Assembly (NCBI RefSeq): GCF_009801115.1
Contig: NZ_VTOL01000003.1
Span: 248,001 to 312,000 of the forward strand
Source of the DNA: Dyadobacter sp. 3J3
GTDB lineage: Bacteria; Bacteroidota; Bacteroidia; Cytophagales; Spirosomataceae
Length of the DNA: 64,000 bases
Direction of reading: 5' to 3'
The position numbers and the translations under genes were made by a program. Position 1 is the stretch's first letter. Every line of letters begins with the position of its first letter. This document shows positions 17,802 to 27,388 of the stretch, piece by piece. Under the pieces are notes generated by a model. The model made no database searches and was not told the DNA's origin. It saw nothing but the letters and a program-made list of their open reading frames with translations.

Positions 17802-18905
17802 TTAAACGTTAAAACGGAAATGCATAATATCACCGTCCGCAACAACGTATTCTTTTCCTTCAACAGCCATTTTACCAACTTCTTTTACGCCAGCTTCTGA
17901 TTTATACAACTCGTAATCAGCCAGTTTAATAACCTCAGCACGAATAAAGCCTTTTTCAAAATCACTGTGAATTACACCGGCAGCTTGTGGAGCTTTCCAG
18001 CCTTTCACGATCGTCCAGGCACGTACTTCCTTCACACCTGCTGTAAAATAAGTAATAAGATTCAAAAGTGAATAAGAGGCCTTGATCAATTTACTAAGCC
18101 CTGATTCTTTCAAACCATATTCTCCAAGGAACATTTCATGTTCTTCTTCGTCTTCAATCTCAGAAATCTGGGATTCTATCGCAGCACAAAGAATAATCAC
18201 GTCCGCACCTTCATGAGCAACAGCTTCTCTCAATTTTTCAGAGTATTCATTACCCGAAAGCATCGAATTCTCATCCACATTTGCTACATATAATACTGGC
18301 TTGTCTGTAAGCAATTTCAGATCACCAACTGCGGCTTCTTTTAAATCTGCATCAGAAACAACAAGACTACGGGCATTTTTGCCTGCTTCCAATGTTTCTT
18401 TATATTTTTTCAAAAGTTCAAGTTCCGCTTTTGCTTTGGCATCGCCGGCTCTTGCTCCTTTTTCAGTTTTTTGAATTTTTTTCTCAATCGATTCAAGATC
18501 TTTTAGCTGTAATTCGATATCAATAATTTCTTTATCAAAAACAGGATCAACCTTACCTTCTACGTGTACAACGTTTTCATCCTGAAAACAACGCACCACG
18601 TGAACGATCGCATCCACTTCACGGATATTGGCAAGAAATTTATTTCCCAAACCGGCACCCTGGCTTGCACCTTTTACCAATCCTGCAATATCAACGAACT
18701 CCATGATCGTTGGAATAACCTTTTGCGGTTTTACCAATCCGATCAATACGTCAATACGTTCATCAGGAACAGTTACAACCCCAACATTGGGTTCAATTGT
18801 ACAAAAAGGATAGTTAGCTGCTTCGGCTTTACCGGTAGAGATAGCATTAAATAAAGTGGATTTCCCAACGTTCGGTAATCCAACAATTCCACATTGAAGG
18901 CTCAT
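17802..18905 (-). CDS. ychF: Ribosome-associated ATPase YchF
   Basis: 367-residue Obg-family P-loop protein of normal length. G1 is GLPNVGKST, the switch region contains DIAGLVKGASQGAGLGNKFL, and the NVDE sequence replaces the usual GTP-specific NKxD, in keeping with YchF's ATP preference. A coiled-coil insert lies near 130-180 and a TGS domain at the C-terminus. YchF binds ribosomes and is implicated in stress responses. A TAATTTTG-type box on the minus strand at 19010-19017 may be its promoter. Confidence 0.96.
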   Translation of the reverse strand: MSLQCGIVGLPNVGKSTLFNAISTGKAEAANYPFCTIEPNVGVVTVPDERIDVLIGLVKPQKVIPTIMEFVDIAGLVKGASQGAGLGNKFLANIREVDAIVHVVRCFQDENVVHVEGKVDPVFDKEIIDIELQLKDLESIEKKIQKTEKGARAGDAKAKAELELLKKYKETLEAGKNARSLVVSDADLKEAAVGDLKLLTDKPVLYVANVDENSMLSGNEYSEKLREAVAHEGADVIILCAAIESQISEIEDEEEHEMFLGEYGLKESGLSKLIKASYSLLNLITYFTAGVKEVRAWTIVKGWKAPQAAGVIHSDFEKGFIRAEVIKLADYELYKSEAGVKEVGKMAVEGKEYVVADGDIMHFRFNV

Positions 18906-19040
18906 AAAAACTAAGACAAATGAGATGAGAAGACCTTAAAAGCCAATAAACTCATCATATTAAAATGGTAAATGGCCATACCGAAATAGCAAGCCCTGTT
19001 AATTTCTTGCAAAATTACCAATTACCGGACAGAAAAACTA

Positions 19041-19070
19041 AAAGCCTTCGTCAATGATTTGCGAAGGCCT
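19041..19070 (-). terminator. Intrinsic terminator after the DUF3276 gene
   Basis: GCCTTCG (19044-19050) and CGAAGGC (19062-19068) form a stem; on the minus strand it is followed by TTTTAGTTTTT. It lies just downstream of the DUF3276 gene on the minus strand. Confidence 0.7.
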
Positions 19071-19091
19071 TCTTAAAAACGTAAAGTTTTT

Positions 19092-19412
19092 TTACTCCCA
19101 CTTCAAATCTGACTCACCAATGGCATCTACTTCATCCACTTTGGCCTCGTATTGAGAAAAATCAACTTCTGGCATTAATTCCGTTTTCACGTGATCTACC
19201 GCATCTTTCAAAGCTTCTACAAACTTATCGAAATCCTCTTTGTACAAAAACATCTTGTGTTTTTCATACGTAAAGCCTTCTCCCTGCGGATGACGGCGAC
19301 TTTCGGTAATGGTTAAGTAATAATCGTTGGATCTCGTTGAGCGAACATCGAAGAAGTAAGTCCGTTTTCCCGCCCTGACCCTTTTGGAGTAGATTTGCTC
19401 TCTGTCTTCCAC
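19092..19412 (-). CDS. DUF3276 / PurA-like nucleic-acid-binding protein
   Basis: 106 residues matching the Bacteroidota DUF3276 family, which has the PUR-alpha fold: RVRAGKRTYFFDVRSTRSNDYYLTITESRR and a following helix KEDFDKFVEALKDAVDHV. Homologues bind single-stranded RNA/DNA. The C-terminal tail is acidic. Single gene with its own terminator. Confidence 0.88.
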   Translation of the reverse strand: MEDREQIYSKRVRAGKRTYFFDVRSTRSNDYYLTITESRRHPQGEGFTYEKHKMFLYKEDFDKFVEALKDAVDHVKTELMPEVDFSQYEAKVDEVDAIGESDLKWE

Positions 19413-19578
19413 TATGTTTAGTTTTTAATAGGTTTGCAAACGCTAAAATAGAAAGTTTATTGCTGCGAACAAAAAAACCGGCAGATATTAGCAAATCCTT
19501 AATGCCCGAAAAATTAATTTTTCTGCATTTCTATTGTACTTTATAAGTACGATGCACAATTTTTCGGGTTTAATCCGT

Positions 19579-19586
19579 TACATTTG
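19579..19586 (+). promoter_or_regulatory. Candidate -7 box TACATTTG for the rlpA gene
   Basis: TACATTTG fits TAnnTTTG and lies 95 bp before the rlpA start. No clear -33 TTG at the usual spacing. Confidence 0.35.
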
Positions 19587-19681
19587 GGTAACAGTCGTTA
19601 TTGTGATTATCACAAATCGGCAATTTTGGTAAAGATTTAAGGCTTTTTTAGCTTTATTATGTTCCACCTAAACTCTCAGAT

Positions 19682-20131
19682 ATGACTTATCCTCGGATTC
19701 TGATTCTATTGCTTCTTACCTTGGCTGGTTTCAATGCAGATGCACAAATAAGCCTTGGCAAAACAGAAGTTGGCAGCGCTTCTTTCTATTCTTCCCGCTT
19801 TCAGGGCCGGAAAACATCTTTTGGAGAAATACATCAAAGTACCGAGCTTTCCGCAGCTCATCGTTCATTGCCCCTTAACACCATGCTGGAAATAACAAAT
19901 CTGTCCAACAACCAGAAAGTTATAGTACGCGTAAATGACAGGGGCCCATTTTCCCACAACAGAATCGTAGACATTAGTAAAGAAGCAGCCCGCCTGATCG
20001 GAATCGTTTCCAGTGGAGTGGCCAAAGTTTCCATGCGCATCGTAGGTATGGAAGGTATGATCATGTTGGATTCTCATGAAGATATCGACCATAAAGCAGG
20101 CAAAATTATTTCCATGCGGACGAAAGATTAA
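19682..20131 (+). CDS. rlpA: RlpA-like septal-ring lytic transglycosylase family protein
   Basis: 149 residues: signal peptide ending ADAQ near residue 21, then a double-psi beta-barrel with the RlpA hallmarks GSASFYSSRFQGRKTSFGE, AAHRSLPLNTMLEITNL and VRVNDRGPF. RlpA-type enzymes act on naked glycan strands of peptidoglycan. The protein lacks the C-terminal SPOR domain of the E. coli protein, as is common in Bacteroidota. It is 17 bp upstream of the DUF58 gene, so the two may be co-transcribed. Confidence 0.9.
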   Translation: MTYPRILILLLLTLAGFNADAQISLGKTEVGSASFYSSRFQGRKTSFGEIHQSTELSAAHRSLPLNTMLEITNLSNNQKVIVRVNDRGPFSHNRIVDISKEAARLIGIVSSGVAKVSMRIVGMEGMIMLDSHEDIDHKAGKIISMRTKD

Positions 20132-20148
20132 AAACGTTTTTCAGGTTT

Positions 20149-21063
20149 ATGAACATCAGGCAGCTGGATTTAGCAAAAGTAAGAGAATTTGGTAACCTGG
20201 AATTTCTGGCTAAACAGCTGGTTGAAGGTTTTATTACCGGCCTGCATAAATCTCCCTTCCATGGTTTTTCTGTTGAATTTGCTGAACATCAATTATATAA
20301 TACCGGAGAATCTACCCGAAATATCGATTGGAAAGTTTTTGCCAAAACAGACCGGCTTTATGTAAAACGTTATGAAGAAGAAACTAACCTTCGCTGCCAC
20401 ATTTTACTAGACACTTCTTCTTCCATGTATTATCCGGAAGAAAATTATGGCAAAATGACGTTTAGCCTTATGGCCGCCGCGAGCCTGACTTATTTACTTC
20501 AAAGACAAAAAGATGCGGTAAGTCTTTGTACTTTTTCAGATGCCATTGAAATTCAGACTGCCGTAAAATCCACTCCTTCGCATGTGCATAAGATCATGCA
20601 GGAATTGAACGGACTTTTACAAAAATCACGTCCCTTACAAAAAACTTCAGTTGCCAGTATTATTCATCTTCTGGCAGAAAAAATCCACAAACGATCCTTA
20701 GTCGTCATTTTCAGTGATATGTTCGAAAATATTGAAGATGCCGATCTGATATTTTCTGCTTTGCAGCATTTGAGACACAATTTACATGAAGTGCTGCTTT
20801 TTCATGTAACGGATAAAAAAACAGAAGAGTCCTTCGCCTTTGAAAACCGTCCTTACGAATTTATAGACCTTGAATCCGGCGAAAAAATAAAAGTGCAGCC
20901 AGACCAGGTCCGGGAATCTTATCAAAAATTTGTAGGTGATTTTTATCAAAAGCTGAAATTAAAATGCGGTCAGTATAAAATTGATTTCATTGAAGCCGAT
21001 ATAGCCCAGGGTTTTGATCCCGTTTTAATGGCCTATTTAGCAAAGCATTCGAAAATGAGATAA
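20149..21063 (+). CDS. DUF58 / vWA-like domain protein
   Basis: 304 residues of the DUF58 family: the diagnostic EFAEHQLYNTGESTRNIDWKVFAKTDRLYVKRYEEE block lies at 43-78, followed by a von Willebrand A-like fold with a DxSxS metal site (Asp88, Ser90, Ser92). In Bacteroidota DUF58 proteins usually occur with MoxR ATPases and BatA/BatB proteins; here the partner genes are not adjacent, so it is separated from the usual cluster. Confidence 0.9.
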   Translation: MNIRQLDLAKVREFGNLEFLAKQLVEGFITGLHKSPFHGFSVEFAEHQLYNTGESTRNIDWKVFAKTDRLYVKRYEEETNLRCHILLDTSSSMYYPEENYGKMTFSLMAAASLTYLLQRQKDAVSLCTFSDAIEIQTAVKSTPSHVHKIMQELNGLLQKSRPLQKTSVASIIHLLAEKIHKRSLVVIFSDMFENIEDADLIFSALQHLRHNLHEVLLFHVTDKKTEESFAFENRPYEFIDLESGEKIKVQPDQVRESYQKFVGDFYQKLKLKCGQYKIDFIEADIAQGFDPVLMAYLAKHSKMR

Positions 21064-21104
21064 TTTTTGCAGAAATTTGCTGAACCCCTATCAGCAAACA
21101 TTCT

Positions 21105-22250
21105 ATGAAAAAATTATCTACAATCTTAATTCTCCTTGTTTTTTACATTTTCGCAGGTGGTTGTCATTCAGCCAAAAAATCCCTGAAAAGAGGAGATTAT
21201 GATGACTCCGTTTTTCGCGCAGCTGATAAATTAAAAAATACCCCAACGCACAGTTCTTCTCTGGAAATTCTCAAACAGGCTTTTCCAAGCGCCGTAAAAC
21301 AGCATCTTGATGATATTTCTTCTGCTGAAACCTTACCCGACATCCAGCGATGGGAACAATTACTGTCTTCTTATCAAATTTTAAATAAATTATACGAAGC
21401 TGTAAAACCATGTAATACGTGTATGCAGGCCGTTTCTGCTAAAAGTTATTATGAGGAAGAAAGAAATTCAAGACAGAAAACACTTGAGACGCATTACTCA
21501 GAAGGTCTAAAATTACTATCACTCGGAAGTCGTGAAAATGCGCGTTTGGCGTATGAGCAATTTGAGCGTGTTTATGAGCTTTTACCAAACTATAATAATG
21601 TTCAGCAAAAACTTGATCAGGCCTACAACATTGCTTCTTTTAAGGTTGTTGTTGAACAGGTTCTTGTCACTTCAAAAGCATATCAATTAAGCAACGCGTA
21701 TTTTCAAGATCAGATCAACCAGTTTCTGAAGACAAACCGACGCCTTAATAAATATGTCCAGTTTTATACACCGGAAGAAGCAACTAATGGAAAATTAAAA
21801 CCAGATCACGTAATTACACTTCAATTCGATGATTTTGTGGTTGGTCAAACGCTAATTGAAAAAAATACGGAAACCGTTTTCAGTAAGGATAGTGTCAAAA
21901 TCGGAGAGAAAACGGTTAATCGGAAAAAGATTGAGTTTTATGATAAAGTAAAAGCCAGTCTTACTAAAAATAGAAAAACAGTGCATTCCAGCGGAGTTCT
22001 GGATATGCGGATCATGGAATTCGACACCAGGAAACTTGCCAATCAGGAGAAATTTGGCGGAGAATATAACTGGGTTTGCGAATGGGCCAGTTATAATGGT
22101 GACGAACGTGCCTTAACCAACGCACAGTTGAAAATGTGCAAAAGTCAGGAATTGTTACCGCCCGATCCTCAGCAGCTTTTTGTAGAATTCAGCAAGCCTA
22201 TTTATGATCGGTTGACAGATCGGCTGCGGCGTTATTATGCGAAGTATTGA
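21105..22250 (+). CDS. Putative lipoprotein with TPR-like helices
   Basis: 381 residues. The N-terminus MKKLSTILILLVFYIFAGGC has a lipoprotein signal with the lipid-attachment cysteine at 20. The next 170 residues are helical with repeat-like AxxxxRxAxxxFxxVxxLLPNYxxVxxKLxxAY spacing, resembling tetratricopeptide repeats; the C-terminal part is beta-rich. I do not recognise a named family. Forty-one bases separate it from the DUF58 gene, so it may belong to the same operon. Confidence 0.7.
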   Translation: MKKLSTILILLVFYIFAGGCHSAKKSLKRGDYDDSVFRAADKLKNTPTHSSSLEILKQAFPSAVKQHLDDISSAETLPDIQRWEQLLSSYQILNKLYEAVKPCNTCMQAVSAKSYYEEERNSRQKTLETHYSEGLKLLSLGSRENARLAYEQFERVYELLPNYNNVQQKLDQAYNIASFKVVVEQVLVTSKAYQLSNAYFQDQINQFLKTNRRLNKYVQFYTPEEATNGKLKPDHVITLQFDDFVVGQTLIEKNTETVFSKDSVKIGEKTVNRKKIEFYDKVKASLTKNRKTVHSSGVLDMRIMEFDTRKLANQEKFGGEYNWVCEWASYNGDERALTNAQLKMCKSQELLPPDPQQLFVEFSKPIYDRLTDRLRRYYAKY

Positions 22251-22283
22251 ATTTGATAAGCGATTAAAACGTCCGAATTATAT

Positions 22284-22972
22284 ATCCAAAGGAGATTCTT
22301 CTTTACAGAAATAATATACTCCATAATTCCTGGCTCCAGCTGAGCCTCCTGTTTATAGAATAGTATCCAACTCCCAAAATTCCCGGCTCCATCGGAGTCT
22401 CCTGAAATTCCCAGGGAACTCCGATGGAGTTGTGACCCGCAGCTATAAACGGCATTCCTATAAACAGGATGCTCCAAAGGAGCGATTAGAACTGGGCCAG
22501 GTAATACTATTTGGCAAAAACATCTCCAAAGGAGATTCCTGTTTACAGAAATGATATACGCCATAATTCCTGGCTCCTGCGGAGCCTCCTGTTTATAGAA
22601 TAGTATCCAACTGCCATAATTCCTGGCTCCATCAGAGCCTCCTGAAATTTCCAGGAAACTCCGATGGAGTTGTGACCCGCAGCTATAAACGGCATTCCTA
22701 TAAACAGGATGCTCCAAAGGAGCGATTAGAACTGGGCCAGGTAATACTATTTGGCAAAAACATCTCCAAAGGAGATTCCTGTTTACAGAAATGATATACG
22801 CCATAATTCCTGGCTCCTGCGGAGCCTCCTGTTTATAGAATAGTATCCAACTGCCATAATTCCCGGCTCCATCAGAGCCTCCTGAAATTTCCAGGAAACT
22901 CCGATGGAGTTGTGAGGCGAAGCTATAATCGCCATTTCTATAAACAGGATGCTACGAAGGAGCGATGAAGGC
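22284..22972. repeat. 240-bp tandem repeat, three copies, rich in CTCC/GGAG palindromes
   Basis: The interval between the lipoprotein and radA consists of a unit repeated with an exact period of 240 bases (for example GTAATACTATTTGGC at 22501 and 22741). Copies begin near 22284, 22524 and 22764; the last is truncated and more diverged at its right end. Each unit contains several small palindromes, including CTCCAAAGGAG, GGCTCCTGCGGAGCC and ACTCCGATGGAGT. A reading frame through it is an artefact. Confidence 0.92.
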
Positions 22973-22997
22973 TGGAATAAAATTGATAAAATTCAAT

Positions 22998-24371
22998 TTA
23001 TTTATTCAAAAACAACTCCATAAAAAGCTGATCAAGATGCGCCACCGTCACCACTTCAATTTTCGCATCCTTGAAATCAAGCCCTTTTCCATTGTATTTT
23101 GAAATGTAAATCTTTTTAAAACCTAACTTTTCAGCCTCAGAAATTCTGCTTTCAATACGATTTACGGCTCTAACTTCTCCTCCCAACCCAACTTCTGCGG
23201 CGAAACAAACTGAAGGTGGAATGAACGCATCTTCGTATGAAGAAACAATTGAAGCCACCACAGAAAGATCTATCGCGGGGTCTTCTACACGCAAACCGCC
23301 GGCAACATTTAAAAATACATCCTGTACACCAAGCCTGAATCCTCCGCGTTTTTCCAGAACAGCCAGAAGCATTTGCAAACGTTTCGCGTCAAAACCTGTC
23401 CCGCTTCGTTGCGGAGTTCCGTAGGTTGCAACACTTACAAGCGACTGAATTTCAATCAAAAGAGGACGATTTCCTTCCATCATAGAACCAATAGAAATCC
23501 CGCTGATCGGTTCATCTCTCTGAGAAATTAATATTTCCGATGGATTACTGACCTGTCTTAATCCGGCACTATGCATTTCATAAATACCTAGTTCTGATGT
23601 GCTCCCAAAACGGTTTTTCTGAGTTCTCAAAATCCTGTATGTCGTGTGGCGGTCACCTTCAAATTGCAAAACGGTATCCACCATATGCTCCAAAACTTTT
23701 GGTCCTGCGAGTGATCCGTCTTTTGTAATATGCCCGATCAAAAACACGGGCACACCTGTTTCTTTGGCATATTTCATAAACTCAGCCGTACATTCCCGAA
23801 CCTGCGAAACACTTCCTGCACCCGATTCGATATAGGCAGAATGCATGGTTTGAATGGAGTCAATAATCAGAATTTGAGGCTGAAATTCTTCAATTTGACG
23901 AAAAATATTAGCCGTTTGTGTCTCTGTCAGGATAAAACAATTATCACTTTTGGAAGCCATTCTCTCAGCGCGCATTTTTATCTGCTGGTCAGATTCCTCT
24001 CCCGAAACGTAAAGAACTTTTTTATTTGAAAGTGTCAGGGCAATTTGCAACATCAGCGTCGACTTTCCAATTCCCGGCTCCCCGCCTATCAATACCAGTG
24101 AACCTTGTACAATTCCTCCACCCAAAACGCGGTTTAATTCCCCATCACTAGTTACAATTCTTGGCTCATTGGCATATTCAATTTCGGCTATTGCTTTTGG
24201 TTTACTGGCCAGATTTACCGATTTCCAGGTAACTGCTGTCTTTTTATCTTCCTTTTCGATCACTTCCTGCACCATCGTATTCCATTCTCCGCACGAAGGA
24301 CACCGACCTACCCACTTGGGTGAATTATATCCGCACTCCTGACAAAAATATGCTGTTCTGGCTTTGGCCAT
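22998..24371 (-). CDS. radA: DNA repair protein RadA
   Basis: 457 residues, full length. It has the N-terminal C4 zinc finger (CQECGYNSPKWVGRCPSC), a RecA-like core with Walker A GGEPGIGKST, the RadA-specific KNRFGSTSE motif, and a C-terminal Lon-like domain (DVFLNVAGGLRVEDPAIDL). RadA helps process recombination intermediates by branch migration. It converges on the 240-bp repeat array. Confidence 0.97.
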   Translation of the reverse strand: MAKARTAYFCQECGYNSPKWVGRCPSCGEWNTMVQEVIEKEDKKTAVTWKSVNLASKPKAIAEIEYANEPRIVTSDGELNRVLGGGIVQGSLVLIGGEPGIGKSTLMLQIALTLSNKKVLYVSGEESDQQIKMRAERMASKSDNCFILTETQTANIFRQIEEFQPQILIIDSIQTMHSAYIESGAGSVSQVRECTAEFMKYAKETGVPVFLIGHITKDGSLAGPKVLEHMVDTVLQFEGDRHTTYRILRTQKNRFGSTSELGIYEMHSAGLRQVSNPSEILISQRDEPISGISIGSMMEGNRPLLIEIQSLVSVATYGTPQRSGTGFDAKRLQMLLAVLEKRGGFRLGVQDVFLNVAGGLRVEDPAIDLSVVASIVSSYEDAFIPPSVCFAAEVGLGGEVRAVNRIESRISEAEKLGFKKIYISKYNGKGLDFKDAKIEVVTVAHLDQLFMELFLNK

Positions 24372-24538
24372 ATTATATTTTCCTTAAATTGATGTTGTAT
24401 AAAGTGTTAAAATACTGGCATGAAAATTTACCCAAATATGCAAACCTTTTTTCCGTTAAATCAAAAAACAGCAAGTCTGCGTATCGTTTTTTATTTCCTG
24501 ACGTTATCAATCGGTTTTAGTCATCAACAATTTTCCGT

Positions 24539-25252
24539 ATGAACGTATTTAAGACAACAATTTATGTGACGCTTTTATTCCTGACAACGCTAATTTCTGC
24601 GCAGGCTCAGACAAAAGGTTTCGCATTTGGTATTAAAGGTGGTGTTAACTTGTCCAAATTAACAATGGGCAATGTTTTTTCAACCCGCTATGATGACAAT
24701 GGGAATGCATACAAAAAATTTGACGGCTCCGATGTCCGGGATAATTTAAAAGAAAGTCTGGATACCAAAACGGGTATGGTAGGTGGTGTATGGATGAGAT
24801 TTGGTAAAACCATTTTTGTACAACCCGAAGTTTTGGTTTCTACAAAAGGCGGATCTTTTCAAATAATACCTGATGGCTCGACGACTGCGCAAACTGTAAA
24901 AATCAAATACAGCAACATTGACGTTCCCATACTTATCGGATTAAAAGGTGGCCCGATCCGTGTTCTGGCTGGACCGCTGTTTTCTTTTCGTGTTGGTGAT
25001 AATCAAAAACTTAGTGATGCTTTCAAGCAATACTCTTCAAACCGGGATGGTGCATTGTCCAATGCTGTTGTTGGCTACCAGTTTGGTGCAGGCCTTGATT
25101 TAGGAAGTTTCAGCCTGGATGTTCGTAAGGAAGGCACTTTCACTGATCTTGCAACTTTCAAATTAAATAATAAACCAATTGACGGCAATAGTGCTACGGT
25201 ACGTCAAAAGATTACCTCCTGGCAGGTAACTTTGGGAATTAAGCTATTTTAA
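24539..25252 (+). CDS. PorT-family outer-membrane beta-barrel protein
   Basis: 237 residues with a signal peptide (ISAQAQ near residue 24), then an OMP_b-brl_2-type barrel: FAFGIKGGVNLSKL at the start, GGVWMRFGKTIFVQPEVLVSTKGGSF in the middle, and DVPILIGLKGGPIRVLAGPLFSFRV. This is the common small Bacteroidota barrel; function unknown. Single gene. Confidence 0.87.
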   Translation: MNVFKTTIYVTLLFLTTLISAQAQTKGFAFGIKGGVNLSKLTMGNVFSTRYDDNGNAYKKFDGSDVRDNLKESLDTKTGMVGGVWMRFGKTIFVQPEVLVSTKGGSFQIIPDGSTTAQTVKIKYSNIDVPILIGLKGGPIRVLAGPLFSFRVGDNQKLSDAFKQYSSNRDGALSNAVVGYQFGAGLDLGSFSLDVRKEGTFTDLATFKLNNKPIDGNSATVRQKITSWQVTLGIKLF

Positions 25253-25450
25253 GCTGTTAGTTATTAGCGTTTGGCGATTAGCCCAAACTCAGACAATCAA
25301 AATTTTCAGGAATTTCTTTCTTTTTACTTTTGAAAGCTGAATGCTGGCGGCCTGTAAAAAAACATGCAGCCATCGATCTGGCGATAGCTGCTGTCTATAT
25401 GAATAACCCACTAATTTTAAAAGTAAATATTTTTTATAGGCAAACAGATT

Positions 25451-25849
25451 TTAAGCGCTGATCCGCATGTTGTTATGATCCAGAATGCCTGTAATTTCTT
25501 TGATTTTTCTACGTGATACGATCACTTCTTTGCCGCAAGACATACGAAGCATACGATCATCTTCCATGCGTTCCACAACGTAATTTGCATTAACCAGATA
25601 CGATTTGTGTACCCGTATAAAATTGCTGTCCAGTAACTCCGCAAGCGATTTCAAAGTTTTTGAAACTAAATACCTTTTGCCTGCATTTGTATATATGAAA
25701 GTATAATTTCCTTCTCCTTCCAGAAAGGTGATTACATCTGGCGTAAGAAATATAGTTCTGCCCATGGATTGAACAGAAATGTGAACGGCGCGGTCAGTAA
25801 AGGGATTGTCTGACAGTGTTTGATGGGTAAAGTCTCCTAAATTTTTCAT
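25451..25849 (-). CDS. Orphan LytTR-type DNA-binding protein
   Basis: 132 residues made almost only of a LytTR DNA-binding domain: ITFLEGEGNYTFIYTNAGKRYLVSKTLKSLAELL and FIRVHKSYLVNANYV are typical. There is no receiver domain, unlike AgrA/LytR regulators. A TAAATTTG promoter box lies on the minus strand at 25889-25896. Target genes cannot be read from position. Confidence 0.87.
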   Translation of the reverse strand: MKNLGDFTHQTLSDNPFTDRAVHISVQSMGRTIFLTPDVITFLEGEGNYTFIYTNAGKRYLVSKTLKSLAELLDSNFIRVHKSYLVNANYVVERMEDDRMLRMSCGKEVIVSRRKIKEITGILDHNNMRISA

Positions 25850-26245
25850 AGTGCTTGGGGTTGGCTGCGGTTACGTTGTTTGACAGATCAAATTTAGCTG
25901 TTCCTATGCTCTAAGAAAAGTACCCGGAAATAGGTATTTCAACCTAATAAACTGATATTCAGATTTTTAAAAATTTTTGAAAAGTAAAATGACGTAACTG
26001 CCCTTAGTAAAACACGTAATTTTACCTAGTGCCCAAATCGTCAAAAACGGGCTCTTTTTTTGCTAAATGATGAAGTAGTTAAAAATGTCATTTCAAGGCA
26101 TCTAACTTTATCTATCTTTGCAAGAGTTTTAAGCCAGACATTGATATACAAAATACAGGCGTAAATAAAAAAAATACAGGAATGTGGCCGTTGACTAATG
26201 CAGATTTTATCGGATCACCAAGATTCCTTCCAACCAATAAAATGT
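25850..26245. other. Divergent intergenic region between LytTR and pheS
   Basis: 396 AT-rich bases without a convincing gene. It contains the LytTR -7 box (25889-25896, minus strand) and a pheS -7 box TATCTTTG (26113-26120, plus strand). Confidence 0.6.
26113..26120 (+). promoter_or_regulatory. -7 box TATCTTTG for pheS
   Basis: TATCTTTG matches TAnnTTTG and is followed by GC, as often seen at Bacteroidota promoters. A leader of about 120 nt to the ATG at 26246 would result. Confidence 0.45.
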
Positions 26246-27286
26246 ATGATTACTGACCGAGTAAAAGAATTACTTCAAGAAATAGAAGGCAGTCTGGTTG
26301 AAAACAAAGAACAACTGGAAGCATTTCGTCTAAAATACATAAGTAAAAAAGGTGCTGTAACAGAATTGTTTGACGGCCTTAAAAATATTCCTCAGGAAGA
26401 CCGCCGTGCTGTTGGACAAGAGTTAAATACCCTGAAAAACCTGGCACAGTCACGGTTTCAGGAATTTAGTACTATTCTTGAAAATTCGGCTGATGTTAAT
26501 GAAGGAAATCAGATTGATTTAACTTTACCGGTAGCGCCCAATTTGCAGGGTAGTATTCATCCGCTGACAATTGTTCGTCGCCGGATCATTGAAATTTTTG
26601 AACGTATGGGATTTAATGTCTCTTACGGTCCGGAAATTGAAAGTGATTGGTATAATTTCGGAGCATTAAATTTCGCAGATAATCATCCGGCCCGTGAAAT
26701 GCAGGATACTTTTTTTATCTCAAAAAGTGAAGAAGCGGTAAAGGATGACGTTTTGTTAAGAACCCATACTTCGAACGTTCAGATCCGTTTGATGGAAAGA
26801 CAAAAACCGCCGATCCGCTCTATTATGCCCGGACGTGTTTTTCGTAACGAAGCAATTTCTGCGCGTGCACATTGTGTATTTCATCAGGTTGAAGGTTTGT
26901 ATGTTGACAGAAATGTAAGTTTCAGGGATTTGAAGGATACGCTTTATCATTTTGCCAAAGAAATGTTTGATAAAGATTCAAGAATCCGATTACGTCCATC
27001 TTATTTTCCGTTCACCGAACCAAGCGCGGAAATAGATGTTTCCTGTTTTATCTGTAAAGGAAAAGGCTGTAATATTTGCAAACATACAGGCTGGGTAGAA
27101 ATCGCCGGATCAGGAATGGTTGATCCTAATGTATTGACAAATGCTGGAATCGATAGTGAAGAATTTACCGGTTTTGCATTTGGAATGGGGATTGAACGTA
27201 TTACTATGTTGCGTTACGGAATCAGTGATTTAAGGCTTTTCACTGAAAATGATGTGAGATTTTTAAGGCAGTTTGAAGGAGCCTGA
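26246..27286 (+). CDS. pheS: Phenylalanyl-tRNA synthetase alpha subunit
   Basis: Class II synthetase catalytic subunit charging tRNA-Phe, working as a heterotetramer with PheT. It has the N-terminal tRNA-binding coiled coil, the FNVSYGPEIESDWYNF and PGRVFRNEAISARAH blocks of the catalytic core, a Cys-rich CFICKGKGCNICKHTGW loop typical of the family, and the motif 3 region GFAFGMGIERITMLRYG. I start at ATG 26246 (MITDRVKELL), giving 346 residues; an in-frame ATG at 26198 would add 16 residues not seen in the family. pheT is not adjacent. Confidence 0.96.
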   Translation: MITDRVKELLQEIEGSLVENKEQLEAFRLKYISKKGAVTELFDGLKNIPQEDRRAVGQELNTLKNLAQSRFQEFSTILENSADVNEGNQIDLTLPVAPNLQGSIHPLTIVRRRIIEIFERMGFNVSYGPEIESDWYNFGALNFADNHPAREMQDTFFISKSEEAVKDDVLLRTHTSNVQIRLMERQKPPIRSIMPGRVFRNEAISARAHCVFHQVEGLYVDRNVSFRDLKDTLYHFAKEMFDKDSRIRLRPSYFPFTEPSAEIDVSCFICKGKGCNICKHTGWVEIAGSGMVDPNVLTNAGIDSEEFTGFAFGMGIERITMLRYGISDLRLFTENDVRFLRQFEGA

Positions 27287-27296
27287 TCGATATACA

Positions 27297-27331
27297 TTTT
27301 GAAAAAGTAATTTAGATTACTTTTTCAAAAA
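27297..27331 (+). terminator. Terminator after pheS
   Basis: TTTTGAAAAAGTAA and TTACTTTTTCAAAA pair around a short TTAGA loop; low in GC but a long perfect stem. Confidence 0.6.
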
Positions 27332-27335
27332 CAAT

Positions 27336-27388
27336 GAAATTTTCGAGTTTGAACGTTAATTACTAACGTTTTCAACTCGAAAATTTCA
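27336..27388 (-). terminator. Hairpin at the 3' end of the esterase gene
   Basis: GAAATTTTCGAGTT and AACTCGAAAATTTC form an imperfect long stem with an inner AACGTTA/TAACGTT. It overlaps the esterase stop codon and can terminate minus-strand transcription. Confidence 0.5.

Noticed and set aside
22235-22804. 189-codon frame on the minus strand across the 240-bp repeats
   Set aside because: It only translates the repeat unit twice; no family features and the periodicity is at DNA level.
27297-27388. A small RNA gene between pheS and the esterase
   Set aside because: The two hairpins are explained as terminators of the convergent genes; no promoter or further structure seen.
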